Position numbers and translations under genes: made by a program. From Methanoregula sp. (lineage in GTDB: Archaea; Halobacteriota; Methanomicrobia; Methanomicrobiales; Methanospirillaceae), in NCBI GenBank assembly GCA_028679075.1, contig JAJRCF010000001.1, positions 248,001 through 312,000 of the forward strand: a DNA stretch of 64,000 bases. The letters run 5' to 3'. Within the stretch, counting starts at the first letter, position 1; each line of letters opens with the position of its first letter. Under the pieces are notes generated by a model that was not told where the DNA came from, ran no database searches, and saw only the letters and a program-made list of their open reading frames with translations. Below are positions 9,539 through 20,340 of the stretch, one piece after another.

Positions 9539-10864
9539 ATGACCATCCCCCGTATCATCATTGCCGGTACCCACAGCGGCTGCGGCAAGACAACCGTGGC
9601 GAGCGGGATCATGGGCGCGCTCACAAAGAATGGGTATACCGTCCAGCCGTTCAAAGTTGGCCCGGACTTTATCGATCCAACGCACCACACGCGGATATGC
9701 GGCCGCGTTTCCCGCAACCTCGATCCGTTCATGATGGGCGAAGAAGGATGCCTTGCATCATTCTCCCGTGCATCGGCAGGCGCCGACATAGCGGTTATCG
9801 AGGGGGTCATGGGCATGTTTGACGGTGTTGATGGATCCGATCTCTCAAGTACCGCCCACGTTGCCCGGATCCTGCAGGCACCGGTCATCCTCGTTGTCGA
9901 TGCAAAAGGGATGTCCCGGAGCATCCACGCGCTCATCAAAGGGTTCATTGCCTTTGATCCCACGGTCAGGATTGCCGGCGTGATCGTCAACCGTACCGGG
10001 AGCAAACGCCACCGGGGGATGATGGAGCCCTCCCTTGCTATCCCATCATTCGGGTGGATCCCCAGGAACGATGATATTGCCATGAAGAGCCGGCACCTTG
10101 GCCTTCTCATGGCACACGAATCCGGCTCGCACGATGAGATGGGATCGCTCATCGCAGAGCACTGCGATCTCGGTGCTATTGTCACAGCAGCAAAAAACGC
10201 CCCGGCGTTACCTGTCCTGCAGGATGCCACGTCACGAATTGCCCCCCGGGCCCGGATTGGTGTTGCTCGGGACCATGCATTCTGCTTCTATTACCAGGAC
10301 AACCTGGACCTGCTCTGTCGATCCGGGGCCGAACTGGTCTTCTTCAGCCCGCTCCAGGACCGGCTGCCTCCGGTCGATGCGCTGTATCTTGGAGGCGGAT
10401 ATCCCGAACTCTATCTCCCTCAACTCGAGGCTGCAGCCTGTACCGGGGATATCAGCAGGGCGGCGGGAGATGGCCTGCCGGTCTTTGCCGAGTGCGGCGG
10501 GCTGATGTACCTGACCCGGGAGGTCACCGGTGAGCGCTCGTACCGCATGACCGGCATCCTGCCCGCGGTAACCGAGATGACAAAACAGATCCAGGCGCTG
10601 GGATATGTGAAAGGCACGGTTACCGGTACGGGGTCGTTTTTACCGCAGGGGAGGATCGTTGCCGGCCACGAATTCCATTATTCACGACTTGCCTCGGACA
10701 AGGATGCACGCTTTGTTGTCAGCCTTTCGAGGGGGAAAGGAATTTCAGACGGGAAAGATGGCCTTACCGCAGCGAATACGCTGGGTATGTACACGCACTC
10801 GTATTTCTCTCCGGCGTTTGCTGGCGATTTCGTGGATGCAGCCGTGTCGTTCTCCCGTACCTGA
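9539..10864 (+). CDS. Cobyrinate / Ni-sirohydrochlorin a,c-diamide synthase
   Basis: ATP- and glutamine-dependent amidation of the a and c acetate side chains of a tetrapyrrole. Domains: an N-terminal dethiobiotin-synthase-like P-loop domain (GTHSGCGKTT) and a C-terminal class I glutamine amidotransferase with the nucleophile Cys319 in FAECGG and a His in LGMYTHSYF. Methanogens need this reaction both for cobamides (CbiA) and for coenzyme F430 (CfbB, acting on Ni-sirohydrochlorin); the two are homologous and no other cob or cfb gene is near to decide. The ATG at 9539 has AAGGA eight bases upstream and is preferred to the ATG at 9530. Confidence 0.88.
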   Translation: MTIPRIIIAGTHSGCGKTTVASGIMGALTKNGYTVQPFKVGPDFIDPTHHTRICGRVSRNLDPFMMGEEGCLASFSRASAGADIAVIEGVMGMFDGVDGSDLSSTAHVARILQAPVILVVDAKGMSRSIHALIKGFIAFDPTVRIAGVIVNRTGSKRHRGMMEPSLAIPSFGWIPRNDDIAMKSRHLGLLMAHESGSHDEMGSLIAEHCDLGAIVTAAKNAPALPVLQDATSRIAPRARIGVARDHAFCFYYQDNLDLLCRSGAELVFFSPLQDRLPPVDALYLGGGYPELYLPQLEAAACTGDISRAAGDGLPVFAECGGLMYLTREVTGERSYRMTGILPAVTEMTKQIQALGYVKGTVTGTGSFLPQGRIVAGHEFHYSRLASDKDARFVVSLSRGKGISDGKDGLTAANTLGMYTHSYFSPAFAGDFVDAAVSFSRT

Positions 10865-10951
10865 TCCTTCATTTATCTTCATTTATCCACGCATACAAGG
10901 GCTAAAGTCATAAGACAGCGAACCTCACAAACACAGGCAGGTCTGTTATCC

Positions 10952-12595
10952 ATGCGCAGTGATGAAGTGAAATCAGGTTACCAGCGGGCACCCAACCGTG
11001 CGCTCCTCCGCTCACTGGGAGTGACCGACCGTGAGATGGAGCTCCCGTTCATAGGAATCGCTAATGCATACAATACGATCGTGCCCGGCCATATCCACCT
11101 CCGGCAGCTGGCCGAGAAGGTGAAGGAGGGCGTTGCCGCGGCCGGTGGCGTTCCGTTCGAGTTTGGCGTTATCGGAATTTGCGATGGTATCGCCATGGGC
11201 CACGAAGGGATGAGGTATTCCCTCCCGTCACGCGAAAACGTTGCGGACTCTATCGAACTCATGGCACAGGCCCACCGGTTCGACGGCCTCGTCTGCATCG
11301 GCACCTGCGACAAGATCGTGCCGGGCATGCTGATGGCTGCGGTCCGGTGCAATATCCCCACGGTTGTCCTGACCGGGGGTGCGATGCTCTCCGGCTATCA
11401 GGACGGGAAAGACCTCTCCCTCATCGATATTTTCGAAGGCGTGGGAAAAGTTGCCGCCGGAACGATGACAGAAAAAGCACTGTGCGAACTCGAGTGCTGT
11501 GCCATGCCCGGTTGTGGCAGCTGCCAGGGACTATATACCGCAAATACCATGGCCTGCATGACCGAAGCGCTGGGCATGTCCCTTCCGGGGTGTGCGGCAA
11601 CACCGGCTGTCGATGCCGGGAAACTGCGGCTCGCCCGCGAGAGTGGCGAAGCGATCATCCCTCTGGTGAAAAAGCAGGTCCGGCCGCGGGACATCATCAC
11701 AAAGAAGAGCCTGCGGAACGCCATCCGGGCAGACATGGCACTCGGCGGGTCGACAAATACCGTCCTGCACCTCATGGCGATCGCAACCGAAGCCGAAGTC
11801 CCGCTCTCGCTTGAGGACTTCTCCACACTTGCCGAAGAAGTCCCCCATATCTGCTACATGCAGCCTTCCGGCCCGCACTCCATGCAGACCCTCCACCGTG
11901 CCGGCGGAATCCCTGCCGTGCTGAAGAGACTTGAGAAGTATCTCGACAACACCCCCACGGTCGCCGGCAGGAAGATCCTGGAGATTGCGAAAAGCGCGGT
12001 TGTCAGGGATGAAGAAGTGATCCGTCCGGTAAACCGGCCCATCAGCACAACCGGGGGACTGCGAGTCCTCTCCGGCTCGCTTGCACCGGATGGTGCCGTA
12101 GTGAAGAGTGCTGCCGTGCCCAAGGACATGTGGAAACACTCCGGCCCGGCCCGGGTTTTCGATGGCGAAGGACCTGCCATGAAGGCGATCCTGGCAAAGA
12201 AGATCAAAGAGGGCGATGTTGTGATCGTCCGGTACGAAGGTCCCCGCGGAGCACCGGGGATGCCCGAGATGCTCTCGCCCACGTCGGCACTGATGGGGCT
12301 CGGGTACAAGAAGGTCGTCCTCATCACGGACGGACGTTTCTCCGGGGGCACACGCGGTCCCTGCATCGGCCATGTTGCACCGGAGGCGGCTGTGGGCGGC
12401 CCCATTGCGTTCGTCCGGGACAAGGACCACATCTCTGTTGACCTGCATAAAAAGACCATCGAGCTGGAAGTTCCTGCAAAGGAGATCAGCCAGCGTAAGA
12501 AAGGATGGAAACCCCCGAAAAAATCTCTTACAGGTGTCCTTGCCCGGTACGCAAAGAGCGTGGAGCAGGCAAACCTCGGTGCAGTGCAGCGATAA
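10952..12595 (+). CDS. ilvD: Dihydroxy-acid dehydratase
   Basis: Third common step of valine, leucine and isoleucine synthesis: dehydrates dihydroxy-acids to 2-keto acids. 547 residues, normal length. Iron-sulfur ligand segments are visible: [10 protein letters not shown], the Cys-rich [16 protein letters not shown], and the C-terminal [10 protein letters not shown] with GHVAPEA. It stands alone, with no other ilv gene in the window. Start at the ATG 10952, after AGGCAGGT. A T-run at about 12624-12630 may terminate it. Confidence 0.96.
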   Translation: MRSDEVKSGYQRAPNRALLRSLGVTDREMELPFIGIANAYNTIVPGHIHLRQLAEKVKEGVAAAGGVPFEFGVIGICDGIAMGHEGMRYSLPSRENVADSIELMAQAHRFDGLVCIGTCDKIVPGMLMAAVRCNIPTVVLTGGAMLSGYQDGKDLSLIDIFEGVGKVAAGTMTEKALCELECCAMPGCGSCQGLYTANTMACMTEALGMSLPGCAATPAVDAGKLRLARESGEAIIPLVKKQVRPRDIITKKSLRNAIRADMALGGSTNTVLHLMAIATEAEVPLSLEDFSTLAEEVPHICYMQPSGPHSMQTLHRAGGIPAVLKRLEKYLDNTPTVAGRKILEIAKSAVVRDEEVIRPVNRPISTTGGLRVLSGSLAPDGAVVKSAAVPKDMWKHSGPARVFDGEGPAMKAILAKKIKEGDVVIVRYEGPRGAPGMPEMLSPTSALMGLGYKKVVLITDGRFSGGTRGPCIGHVAPEAAVGGPIAFVRDKDHISVDLHKKTIELEVPAKEISQRKKGWKPPKKSLTGVLARYAKSVEQANLGAVQR

Positions 12596-12787
12596 CCCGG
12601 TTACCGATATCCAATCCAACCTCTTTTTTATCGGTCAGGCTCAGGCAGTTGCACGTTGACGGGCAACAGTTCACGCATAACAGCCGCAGAGTTCCGGCAT
12701 AATCAGGGTCTGTTTCGATAACCGGGCATTCAGGAAAATGCCGGGACAATCCGATTTTTCTGATGTATTAAAAAAAGTGTAGGAGAA

Positions 12788-13435
12788 TTATGCCGCACCG
12801 GCGCTGTCATACAGTTGGCTGATGTACCGTGCATGCCAGAGTACGAGTGGCGGAGTCAGGAGGAAGAGGATGATCATCCCAATATAGGGAATGGCCATAC
12901 AGATGACCTCGATGATACCGATAATGATCCCGATGATGATGAGCGCAATGATGTAGTCGAGCCAGCCGATCTTACCGATCGTCTCAATGATCGCGCCGAA
13001 GTTGAAGGCTTCGCCCATACTGCCGGTGCGGGCAAACCGGACGATACCGATTGTTGCCAGGAGACCGGTGATGATTGCGACAACCAGGAGGATGAGGAAC
13101 CCGGCAAGCATGCTGCCGATGATCCCTATGATCGCTGCAGGGTTCATGACATAGGCAGTAATGCCTGCACCAATCGTAACAAAGGCGATGATCAGGCAGG
13201 GGATTGCCCAGATGATTGAGACGATGAGATATTTGATACCGTCAATAACCAGGGTGCCCCACCCGTCAACTTCCGGTGCCGGTTTTTCTCCCCGGAATAC
13301 TTTAAGGGTATACCCGAGGAGCGGGATAGCAATAAGAATCGTTGCTACCAGGAGCAACAGCCACTGCATCCATTTACCCACAACTGCATCCTTTGCATAG
13401 GCAAAGGACTCTCCAACCATGTTTCCAAAATCCAT
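12788..13435 (-). CDS. DUF4013-like multi-pass membrane protein
   Basis: 215 residues, nearly all in long hydrophobic helices rich in Ile, Leu, Val and Gly; the N terminus carries a conserved-looking ESFAYAKDAVVGKWMQW segment. The pattern matches the DUF4013 membrane proteins common in methanogens, whose function is unknown. The start at 13435 has GGTGA five bases upstream; a longer frame to 13495 has no such support. No functional partner is evident. Confidence 0.75.
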   Translation of the reverse strand: MDFGNMVGESFAYAKDAVVGKWMQWLLLLVATILIAIPLLGYTLKVFRGEKPAPEVDGWGTLVIDGIKYLIVSIIWAIPCLIIAFVTIGAGITAYVMNPAAIIGIIGSMLAGFLILLVVAIITGLLATIGIVRFARTGSMGEAFNFGAIIETIGKIGWLDYIIALIIIGIIIGIIEVICMAIPYIGMIILFLLTPPLVLWHARYISQLYDSAGAA

Positions 13436-13580
13436 TCGTTTCACCACAAAGATACCATCAATGTTCAGAATCATCCGTGGCTGTTTCCCTGCCACAAACG
13501 ATTTAAAGAAGGTATGGCAACTTCGCAGAATAAATATCTATCGCGGATTTTTGGTTAAAATTGGAAAAAAAGGGCAAATA

Positions 13581-15065
13581 TTAGTGCCTAAAGTACCGTA
13601 TGCCCGTAAAAACCATTGCCATGTTGAGACGGTTTGCTGTTTCGATAACTTCCTTGTCCCGGATTGACCCGCCGGGCTGCACAAGTGCGGTTGCACCGGC
13701 TTCAGCCGCAACCTCAAGCGTATCCGGGAACGGGAGGAACGCGTCGGAGGCTACTGCTGATCCCTTAAGGGAGGCGCAGGCTTTCTCGATCGCAATCTTT
13801 GCCGAGTCGACCCGGCTCATCTGGCCGGCACCGATGCCCAGCGTCCTCTTCTGGTCGGCAAAGATGATGGTGTTGCTCTTCGTGTGCTTGCAGACCTTCC
13901 AGGCAAGCTGGAGCGCCTTCATCTCATCAGCCGAAGGATCCATGTCCGTGATCACCTGCCAGTGCTCCTGGTAGGCCGGTGTCCTCTGAACAAGGATCCC
14001 GCCATCGATGGTCCGGACCTCATCGGCATCACACTTCGGAGGCAGGGCAAGGACCCGCATCGTGTCCTTCTTTTTCATGACCGTAAGGGCATCGCCGGAA
14101 AAAGACGGGGCAACGATCACTTCGACAAAGGTCTTGCAGATCTCTTCCGCGAATGCCTTTGTCACTTCACGGTTCACTGACACAACGGAACCGTACGCGG
14201 AGACCGGATCGACCTCGCGGGCAGTAAGGTATGCATCAAGAACATCGGAACCGACTGCGACCCCGCAGGGGTTGTTATGCTTCACGATCACGGCCGCAGC
14301 GTCATCGAACTCGCGGAGCAGTGATACTCCTGCATTGACATCGAGATAATTATTGTACGACATCTGCTTGCCCTGGAGGGGCTCGGTACCAGCAATTCCC
14401 TGTGTCCCGTACACCGCTGCCATCTGGTGCGGGTTCTCACCGTAACGCAGCGGCCTCCCGTGCGTGAACTGGAGGGACAGTGTTGTGGGGAACGGCGAGG
14501 TGAGGTTGTAAAGATAATTACTGATCGCTGCATCATACCCGGCGGTGCGGGCGAATGCTTTCTTTGCCAGCTCAAGGCGCTGGCTTTCGGAGAGGTCGCC
14601 GGCTTTTATCGATTTGATGATTCCGGGATAATCCGAGGGGTCCACAACCACGGCAACGTCCTTGTAGTTTTTTGCCGCTGCACGGATCATCGCCGGCCCG
14701 CCGATATCAATGAACTCGATCAGTTTTTCGAGGTCCATCGCCTTTTTGGACATTGCTTCGAAGGGGTACAGGTTGACGACAAGCAGGTCGATGCGGTTGA
14801 TCCCGTGCTTTGCCATCACGGCATCATCGATCTGCCGCCTTCCAAGGAGCCCCCCGTGGACCTTGGGGTGCAGGGTCTTTACCCGGCCATCCATCATCTC
14901 GGGGAAGCCGGTGTAACTCGACACTTCGGTGAACTTGATATTCGCCTCAGCAAGGACTTTGCCCGTTCCCCCCGAGCTCATGATATTGAATTTGTGTGCC
15001 GATAACTCCTGTGCCAGTTCGATGATACCGGTCTTGTCCCAGACCGAAAGCAATGCCCACTTCAT
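13581..15065 (-). CDS. purH: Bifunctional AICAR formyltransferase / IMP cyclohydrolase
   Basis: Last two steps of IMP synthesis. 494 residues in the usual order: an N-terminal IMP cyclohydrolase domain (starts MKWALLSVWDKTGI; contains TLHPKVHGG) and a C-terminal AICAR transformylase domain with the KHNNPCG motif and a PGGSIRD segment near the end. Many methanogens use the ATP- and formate-dependent PurP plus PurO instead, so the fused folate-type enzyme is of bacterial style. It is divergent from grpE across a 246-base spacer; a TATA-like GTATAAACA lies on the minus strand near 15132-15142. Confidence 0.96.
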   Translation of the reverse strand: MKWALLSVWDKTGIIELAQELSAHKFNIMSSGGTGKVLAEANIKFTEVSSYTGFPEMMDGRVKTLHPKVHGGLLGRRQIDDAVMAKHGINRIDLLVVNLYPFEAMSKKAMDLEKLIEFIDIGGPAMIRAAAKNYKDVAVVVDPSDYPGIIKSIKAGDLSESQRLELAKKAFARTAGYDAAISNYLYNLTSPFPTTLSLQFTHGRPLRYGENPHQMAAVYGTQGIAGTEPLQGKQMSYNNYLDVNAGVSLLREFDDAAAVIVKHNNPCGVAVGSDVLDAYLTAREVDPVSAYGSVVSVNREVTKAFAEEICKTFVEVIVAPSFSGDALTVMKKKDTMRVLALPPKCDADEVRTIDGGILVQRTPAYQEHWQVITDMDPSADEMKALQLAWKVCKHTKSNTIIFADQKRTLGIGAGQMSRVDSAKIAIEKACASLKGSAVASDAFLPFPDTLEVAAEAGATALVQPGGSIRDKEVIETANRLNMAMVFTGIRYFRH

Positions 15066-15252
15066 GGTCTTATGTATGAAAAACAGGAAAGAAAAAGGTA
15101 TGCGAGTGTATGTACACCCGGTATTCCCGGGGTTTGTTTATACCCGGGGTGCGGGCCCCTGAATAGCAGTACCATGAAAATAAACCTTAAATTTTGGCTG
15201 AATGCCGATTCATAAAACCATTTGCGCCCGGTTTTAAAAAACAGTCGCAATC

Positions 15253-15290
15253 TGGGGGTTCCCCAATATACTGCATGTGAAAATTTATAT
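15253..15290 (+). promoter_or_regulatory. Heat-shock operon promoter with small inverted repeat
   Basis: A TATA box (AATTTATATAG, about 15282-15292) lies about 25 bases before the first grpE ATG. Just upstream, TGGGG and CCCCA (15253-15257 and 15261-15265) form a short inverted repeat that a heat-shock regulator could use. The TATA box is the firmer part. Confidence 0.45.
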
Positions 15291-15311
15291 AGAACTACAA
15301 TGCAATAGATA

Positions 15312-15878
15312 ATGGAACATCGAATGGGATGCACTATGAACGACGCAGAAGACGGGATCGAGCAACCCGGGAAGGATGTGGAAGGCATTGGGAAAACGTC
15401 GCCTGACGTGCGAGTGCCCGGTGCCGGAGAACCGGATGAGCAGAAGACGGCATATGCTGACCTGAACGACCGGTTCCTGCGCCTTGCTGCGGATTTTGAT
15501 AACTATAAAAAACGCAGTGAACGCGATCGGGCTTCGCTGGTTGCCATGGCAAACGAGCGGTTCGCGGTCGACCTCCTTGAGGTCCTCGACAACCTTGACC
15601 GGGCACTCAAGGCCGATGATGCGCACCTCCGTGAAGGTGTCATCCATATCCACCAGTTGCTCAGCGACCAGATGCTGCGTCACGGTGTCTGTCCCATAGA
15701 TTCACTCAAAAAAACATTCAACCCCGCTGAACATGAGGCGATCGCCCACGTACCATCAGGGGAACCTGCCGGTACGATCATCGACGAGGTCTCACGCGGG
15801 TATCGGATGCATGAAAAAGTCATCAGGTACGCAAAAGTTGCTGTATCAAAAGGAAATCAGAAAGATCAGGAGGTATAA
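15312..15878 (+). CDS. grpE: Nucleotide exchange factor GrpE
   Basis: Co-chaperone that releases ADP from DnaK. 188 residues: an acidic, disordered N terminus, a helical region (about 55-110, including DLNDRFLRLAADFDNYKKR), and the beta domain near the end (PAEHEAIAHV, DEVSRGY). First gene of grpE-dnaK-dnaJ. Three in-frame ATGs (15312, 15324, 15336) are possible. The TATA position makes 15312 nearly leaderless, while 15336 would have a short leader, so the true start is uncertain by up to eight residues. Confidence 0.95.
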   Translation: MEHRMGCTMNDAEDGIEQPGKDVEGIGKTSPDVRVPGAGEPDEQKTAYADLNDRFLRLAADFDNYKKRSERDRASLVAMANERFAVDLLEVLDNLDRALKADDAHLREGVIHIHQLLSDQMLRHGVCPIDSLKKTFNPAEHEAIAHVPSGEPAGTIIDEVSRGYRMHEKVIRYAKVAVSKGNQKDQEV

Positions 15879-15881
15879 AAA

Positions 15882-17735
15882 ATGGCAAAAGAGAAGGTTC
15901 TGGGAATCGATCTGGGAACAACCTTTTCCTGTATGTCGATCATGGAGGCCGGGAAGCCCATCGTCATCCCGAACTCCGAGGGCGGAAGGACGACTGCATC
16001 GATCGTCGCGTTTACCAAAGAGGGGGAACGTCTTGTCGGCAGCCTTGCAAAAAGGCAGGCAGTAACCAACCCCCAGCGCACGATCCAGTCCATCAAGCGG
16101 AAGATGGGGACGAGCGAGAAAGTGACCATTGACGGCAAGGGCTACACCCCGCAGGAGATCTCCGCAATGATCCTGCAGAAGCTCAAGGTCGATGCCGAAG
16201 CCTACCTTGGCGAGAAGATCACCAAGGCCGTTGTCACGGTCCCGGCATATTTCAACGATGCCCAGCGCCAGGCCACCAAGGATGCCGGCAGGATCGCCGG
16301 CCTTGAAGTGCTGCGGATCATCAACGAGCCGACAGCAAGCGCACTCGCCTATGGTATCGACAAGGAAAACGATGCAACGGTTCTTGTCTACGACCTCGGC
16401 GGCGGGACCTTCGATGTATCGATCCTGACGCTTGGCGACGGTGTGTTTGAAGTGAAGTCCACGGCCGGCAACAACCATCTTGGCGGCGATGACTTTGACA
16501 AACTTGTCCAGGACTACCTGATCGAGGAGTTCAAAAAGAAGGAGGGAGTTGACCTCAGGAATGATCCCTATGCAATGCAGCGCCTGCGGGAAGCGGCTGA
16601 AAATGCAAAGATCGAGCTCTCCCAGCGACAGACCACGAACGTCAACCTCCCGTACATCACCACCGATGCGAGCGGCCCCAAATTCCTTAACATCGACCTG
16701 ACCCGGTCAAAACTGGAACAGCTCATCGGGGCACTGGTAGAGTCAACAGTCGGCCCGGTCAAACAGGCCCTCAGCGATGCAAAACTGGAGCCCAAGGACA
16801 TCGACCATGTCCTGCTTGTCGGCGGATCGACCCGCGTGCCGCTGGTTATCGAGACCGTACGGAAACTCCTTGGCAAGGAACCGGACAAGGGCATCAACCC
16901 CGATGAATGCGTCGCGCTCGGCGCCGGTATCCAGGGAGCAGTCCTGACCGGGGAGACAAAGGATATCGTCCTCCTGGACGTCACCCCGCTGACACTCGGC
17001 ATCGAGACCCTTGGCGGCATTGCCACCAAGCTCATCGAACGGAACACGACCATCCCGACACGGAAGAGCCAGATCTTCTCCACTGCTGCGGACGGCCAGA
17101 CCAGTGTCGAGATCCATGTCGTGCAGGGTGAGCGGGCACTGGCGAAGGACAACTTCACGCTGGGCAAGTTCCAGCTGACCGGCATCCCGCCCGCGCCACG
17201 CGGCATCCCCCAGATCGAGGTCACGTTCGATATCGACTCGAACGGCATCATCCACGTGTCGGCAAAAGACCTTGGCTCGGGCAACCAGCAGGCGATTTCC
17301 ATCAAGGGCGACCGGAAACTGTCCGAAGAGGACATCAAGAAGGCGATGGAATCAGCCAAGCAGTTCGAGGAAGAGGACAAGAAGAAGCGCGATGAGATCG
17401 AGCTGCGCAACCAGGCGGACACCGCCGTCTTCATGGCCGAGAAGATGCTCAAGGAGAGCGGCGACAAAATCGATACGGAAGACAAGACAAAGATCGAGGA
17501 CGGCATTGCAGCGATAAAGAAGGCCCTGCCGGAAGACAACCTCGACGAGATCAAGAAGGCCATGGAATCCCTGACAGAGTCCGTCTACGCGGCAACTACC
17601 AAGATCTACCAGAAGGCCCAGGCAGAACAGGCCGCACAGCAACCGCCGGGCAGTGGTGCCGGTCCCGCTCCCGAACAGGAGCAGAAGACCGATGACAATG
17701 TCGTCAATGCCGACTATAAGGTAAAAGAAGAGTGA
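15882..17735 (+). CDS. dnaK: Chaperone DnaK (Hsp70)
   Basis: ATP-driven folding chaperone. 617 residues: ATPase domain with [10 protein letters not shown], the [11 protein letters not shown] phosphate loop and [10 protein letters not shown], the substrate-binding domain starting around [14 protein letters not shown], and a lid ending in an acidic tail ([14 protein letters not shown]). A clear AGGAGGT lies upstream. Three bases separate it from grpE and seven from dnaJ. Hsp70 is thought to have reached archaea from bacteria; the operon order here is the bacterial one. Confidence 0.98.
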   Translation: MAKEKVLGIDLGTTFSCMSIMEAGKPIVIPNSEGGRTTASIVAFTKEGERLVGSLAKRQAVTNPQRTIQSIKRKMGTSEKVTIDGKGYTPQEISAMILQKLKVDAEAYLGEKITKAVVTVPAYFNDAQRQATKDAGRIAGLEVLRIINEPTASALAYGIDKENDATVLVYDLGGGTFDVSILTLGDGVFEVKSTAGNNHLGGDDFDKLVQDYLIEEFKKKEGVDLRNDPYAMQRLREAAENAKIELSQRQTTNVNLPYITTDASGPKFLNIDLTRSKLEQLIGALVESTVGPVKQALSDAKLEPKDIDHVLLVGGSTRVPLVIETVRKLLGKEPDKGINPDECVALGAGIQGAVLTGETKDIVLLDVTPLTLGIETLGGIATKLIERNTTIPTRKSQIFSTAADGQTSVEIHVVQGERALAKDNFTLGKFQLTGIPPAPRGIPQIEVTFDIDSNGIIHVSAKDLGSGNQQAISIKGDRKLSEEDIKKAMESAKQFEEEDKKKRDEIELRNQADTAVFMAEKMLKESGDKIDTEDKTKIEDGIAAIKKALPEDNLDEIKKAMESLTESVYAATTKIYQKAQAEQAAQQPPGSGAGPAPEQEQKTDDNVVNADYKVKEE

Positions 17736-17742
17736 GTAAACG

Positions 17743-18873
17743 ATGAGTGCGGGCGATTACTACGACACGTTAGGTGTTCCGCGGAATGCCGACGAGAAGG
17801 AGATCAAGAAAGCCTACCGCAACCTCGCCCGCAAGTACCACCCCGACGTCTGCAAGGAGCCCGGGGCAGAAGAGAAGTTCAAGCAGATCAACGAGGCCTA
17901 CAGTGTCCTGTCCGATGACCAGAAAAAGGCACAGTATGACAACATGGGCCACGATACCTTCACGAATGCCTCAAAGGGCTCCTACACCGGTGGCGGAGGG
18001 TTTGGCGGGGGAGGGTTCTCCTCAGATTTCTCAGGCTTTGGCGACATCTTCGATTTCTTTGGTGGCGGAGGCCGGCAGAGATCCGGGCCCCAGCCCGGTG
18101 CCGACCTGCTGATGCGCATCCAGATACGGCTCGAGGATGCCGTCGCCGGCATGGACCGGGAGATCGAGGTGATGCACTCGGAGCCGTGCACGGCCTGCAG
18201 CGGCTCCGGCAGTGAGACAAAAAGGCTGAATGTCTGCCCGCGGTGCGGTGGCAGCGGCCAGATGCGGCAGGCAACCAACTCCCCGTTCGGGCAGTTTGTC
18301 CGTATGTCTACCTGCACCCAGTGCGGGGGCAAAGGGAAGATCCCGGAGAAGACCTGCCGGGAATGCCACGGCACAGGACATTCCCGCATCAAGCGGAAAG
18401 TATCCGTGCACATCCCCGCCGGGATCGACAACGGGATGCGGCTGCGCATGGAAGGGTACGGGGAGGCCGGGGACTACGGGGCCGCGAACGGCGACCTGTT
18501 CCTCGAAGTCTATGTCCAGCCCCATGACCGGTTCACCCGTGCCGGTGACAACCTGGAGACTTCTGTCGAGATCAGCCCGATCCAGGCGATTCTCGGTACC
18601 CAGATCGAGATCGAGACCATTGACAAACGCCACATCGATCTCAGGATCCCGGCCGGCATCCAGTACAATACGGCACTCAAGCTTGCCGGCGAGGGGGTCA
18701 AGCGGCGGGGAAAGCCGGGAGACCTCCTGGTCCGGGTCAGGATCATCACGCCCAAATCCATCAGTAACGAACAGAAAGAGCTGTACCAGAAACTGGCTGA
18801 ACTGGAAGGGAAAGGCGGCGGTGCCGGCGGCTTCTTCTCCGGCATCATGGGAAAGAAGAAGGGTAAGAAGTAA
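17743..18873 (+). CDS. dnaJ: Chaperone DnaJ (Hsp40)
   Basis: Stimulates the DnaK ATPase and delivers substrates. 376 residues with all classical parts in order: J domain with the HPD triad (KYHPD, about residues 31-35), a Gly/Phe-rich region (about 77-105), four CxxCxGxG zinc motifs ([32 protein letters not shown]), and two C-terminal beta domains. It ends in a Gly/Lys-rich tail. Third gene of the heat-shock operon. Confidence 0.97.
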   Translation: MSAGDYYDTLGVPRNADEKEIKKAYRNLARKYHPDVCKEPGAEEKFKQINEAYSVLSDDQKKAQYDNMGHDTFTNASKGSYTGGGGFGGGGFSSDFSGFGDIFDFFGGGGRQRSGPQPGADLLMRIQIRLEDAVAGMDREIEVMHSEPCTACSGSGSETKRLNVCPRCGGSGQMRQATNSPFGQFVRMSTCTQCGGKGKIPEKTCRECHGTGHSRIKRKVSVHIPAGIDNGMRLRMEGYGEAGDYGAANGDLFLEVYVQPHDRFTRAGDNLETSVEISPIQAILGTQIEIETIDKRHIDLRIPAGIQYNTALKLAGEGVKRRGKPGDLLVRVRIITPKSISNEQKELYQKLAELEGKGGGAGGFFSGIMGKKKGKK

Positions 18874-18954
18874 CCCATCCCAATCCCCTCCCGCCCTTTT
18901 TTTACAGAAGGTTCTGGCACACCTATTTGTGCGCCCGGGTACCATCTGATCAGG

Positions 18955-19923
18955 ATGAAGCTGCTCTTTGAGCTCTCGGGAGAGAATGCAACCCTCCCGT
19001 TCGCGGAGCTCGAATGTATCGGGACCGTGACGGACCGGCGCTTGCAGGTCGCGGTAGCCGAATGCCCTGACCCGGCGGCAGCTGAGCGCCTTGCCATGAC
19101 CCAGGTAGTGCTCGAATACCTCGGAGAGTGTGAGCCCGATCTCACGGCATTCCGGGACCTGCTCAAAGACCTGGCACTTGAAACGGACCGTGCCTTTGCC
19201 GGCAGGGCAAAGAAGGTCCACGGGGGGTGCCATGAGCGCAACCCGGCATCGCAGCGCGAATTCGAGCGGCTGATCGGCACCATGGTCTCCGGTCCCGTCT
19301 CGCTCAATTCACCGGAGGTCGAGTACCGGGCCATCCTCTCGGAAGACCGGTGCTATTTTGGCAGGGTCATATGTACGATCGACCGGGCCGCATACGATAC
19401 CCGGAACCCCGGCAAACGCGACTTCTTCCACCCGGGGGTCATGATGCCGCGGATGGCACGGACCCTCGTGAATATTGCGTGCACCCGCCCGGGCGATGTT
19501 GTGCTTGACCCGTTCTGTGGGACCGGGGGTATTCTTATCGAGGCCGAACTGCTCGACATGCGCACGGTTGGCAGCGACTTCGACCCCTTCATGATCGGCG
19601 GGAGCCTGCAGAATGCAAAGGAAACGGACTTTCTCATGGGGGATGCCACATCCCTCCCGTTCCGGGACCATTCGGTTGACAGCGTTGTCACGGATTTCCC
19701 GTACGGCCAGTCGGTCTGCATCCTCAAGAGCGATACGATGGACCAGCTCTATGGCGATGCCCTTCTCGAGATCCGTCGGGTACTCCGTCCCGGGCGCCGT
19801 GCGGTTGTCGTCACCCACCGTGACATCTCCGGCATTGCAGCACAGCACATGACCGTACTGCAGCAGCACAACCAGCGGGTCCACAAGAGCCTGACCCGCA
19901 GGGTCCTGGTGCTGGCCCACTGA
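18955..19923 (+). CDS. Trm-G10-like tRNA guanosine methyltransferase
   Basis: 322 residues. The N-terminal half resembles the THUMP-containing part of archaeal TrmG10; the C-terminal half is a Rossmann SAM-dependent methyltransferase with VLDPFCGTGGILIEA (SAM loop) and the catalytic motif DFPYGQS, where the family usually has DPPYG. The known family makes N2-methyl or N2,N2-dimethylguanosine at position 10 of tRNA. The Phe in place of the first Pro is a visible deviation. It lies 82 bases after dnaJ, possibly with its own start. Confidence 0.85.
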   Translation: MKLLFELSGENATLPFAELECIGTVTDRRLQVAVAECPDPAAAERLAMTQVVLEYLGECEPDLTAFRDLLKDLALETDRAFAGRAKKVHGGCHERNPASQREFERLIGTMVSGPVSLNSPEVEYRAILSEDRCYFGRVICTIDRAAYDTRNPGKRDFFHPGVMMPRMARTLVNIACTRPGDVVLDPFCGTGGILIEAELLDMRTVGSDFDPFMIGGSLQNAKETDFLMGDATSLPFRDHSVDSVVTDFPYGQSVCILKSDTMDQLYGDALLEIRRVLRPGRRAVVVTHRDISGIAAQHMTVLQQHNQRVHKSLTRRVLVLAH

Positions 19924-20013
19924 ACCGGGCCATCGTCAACCGGGCCCGGAGAAAAGAATTCTTTGCTCTGCAGAAACCCTTTTTTGAAATGACAAAACTC
20001 GCTCACCTAATTT

Positions 20014-20241
20014 GTACACCGCCCGACCCCCGCTCCCCCATGGGGCCTGGACAATCCCTTCATTCATCCCGTAAAACTGCACGAATCCGGCACAGAAATG
20101 GGAAGGGGCCTGGCGGGGGTCGGGCGGTGTACTTTGATATTTTATCACCCGCGACCAACAGGTCCGGGGGAAAATTTTCGACGGTACTTACCTGAATCAC
20201 ACCAGTTTGTCCGCATGGGAAGTACACCGCCCGACCCCCGC
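20014..20241. repeat. Three exact 20-bp repeats in alternating orientation
   Basis: GTACACCGCCCGACCCCCGC occurs exactly at 20014-20033 (+), 20113-20132 (-) and 20222-20241 (+). Neighbouring copies are inverted, so copy 2 can pair with copy 1 or copy 3 as a 20-bp stem, but not both. They fill the 417-base gene-free stretch 19924-20340 between the methyltransferase and the TPR membrane protein. Apart from GGGGCCTGG, which occurs twice between copies 1 and 2, I see no gene or other structure there. Confidence 0.85.
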
Positions 20242-20340
20242 ACGAGTGCAACGTAAGCCCGGGAGCGTCAGCATCCCGAAATGATTTCTACGGAGCAGAA
20301 TTCTTTATTCTTCTTTCGCACCAGATATTATCCGGTTGAT

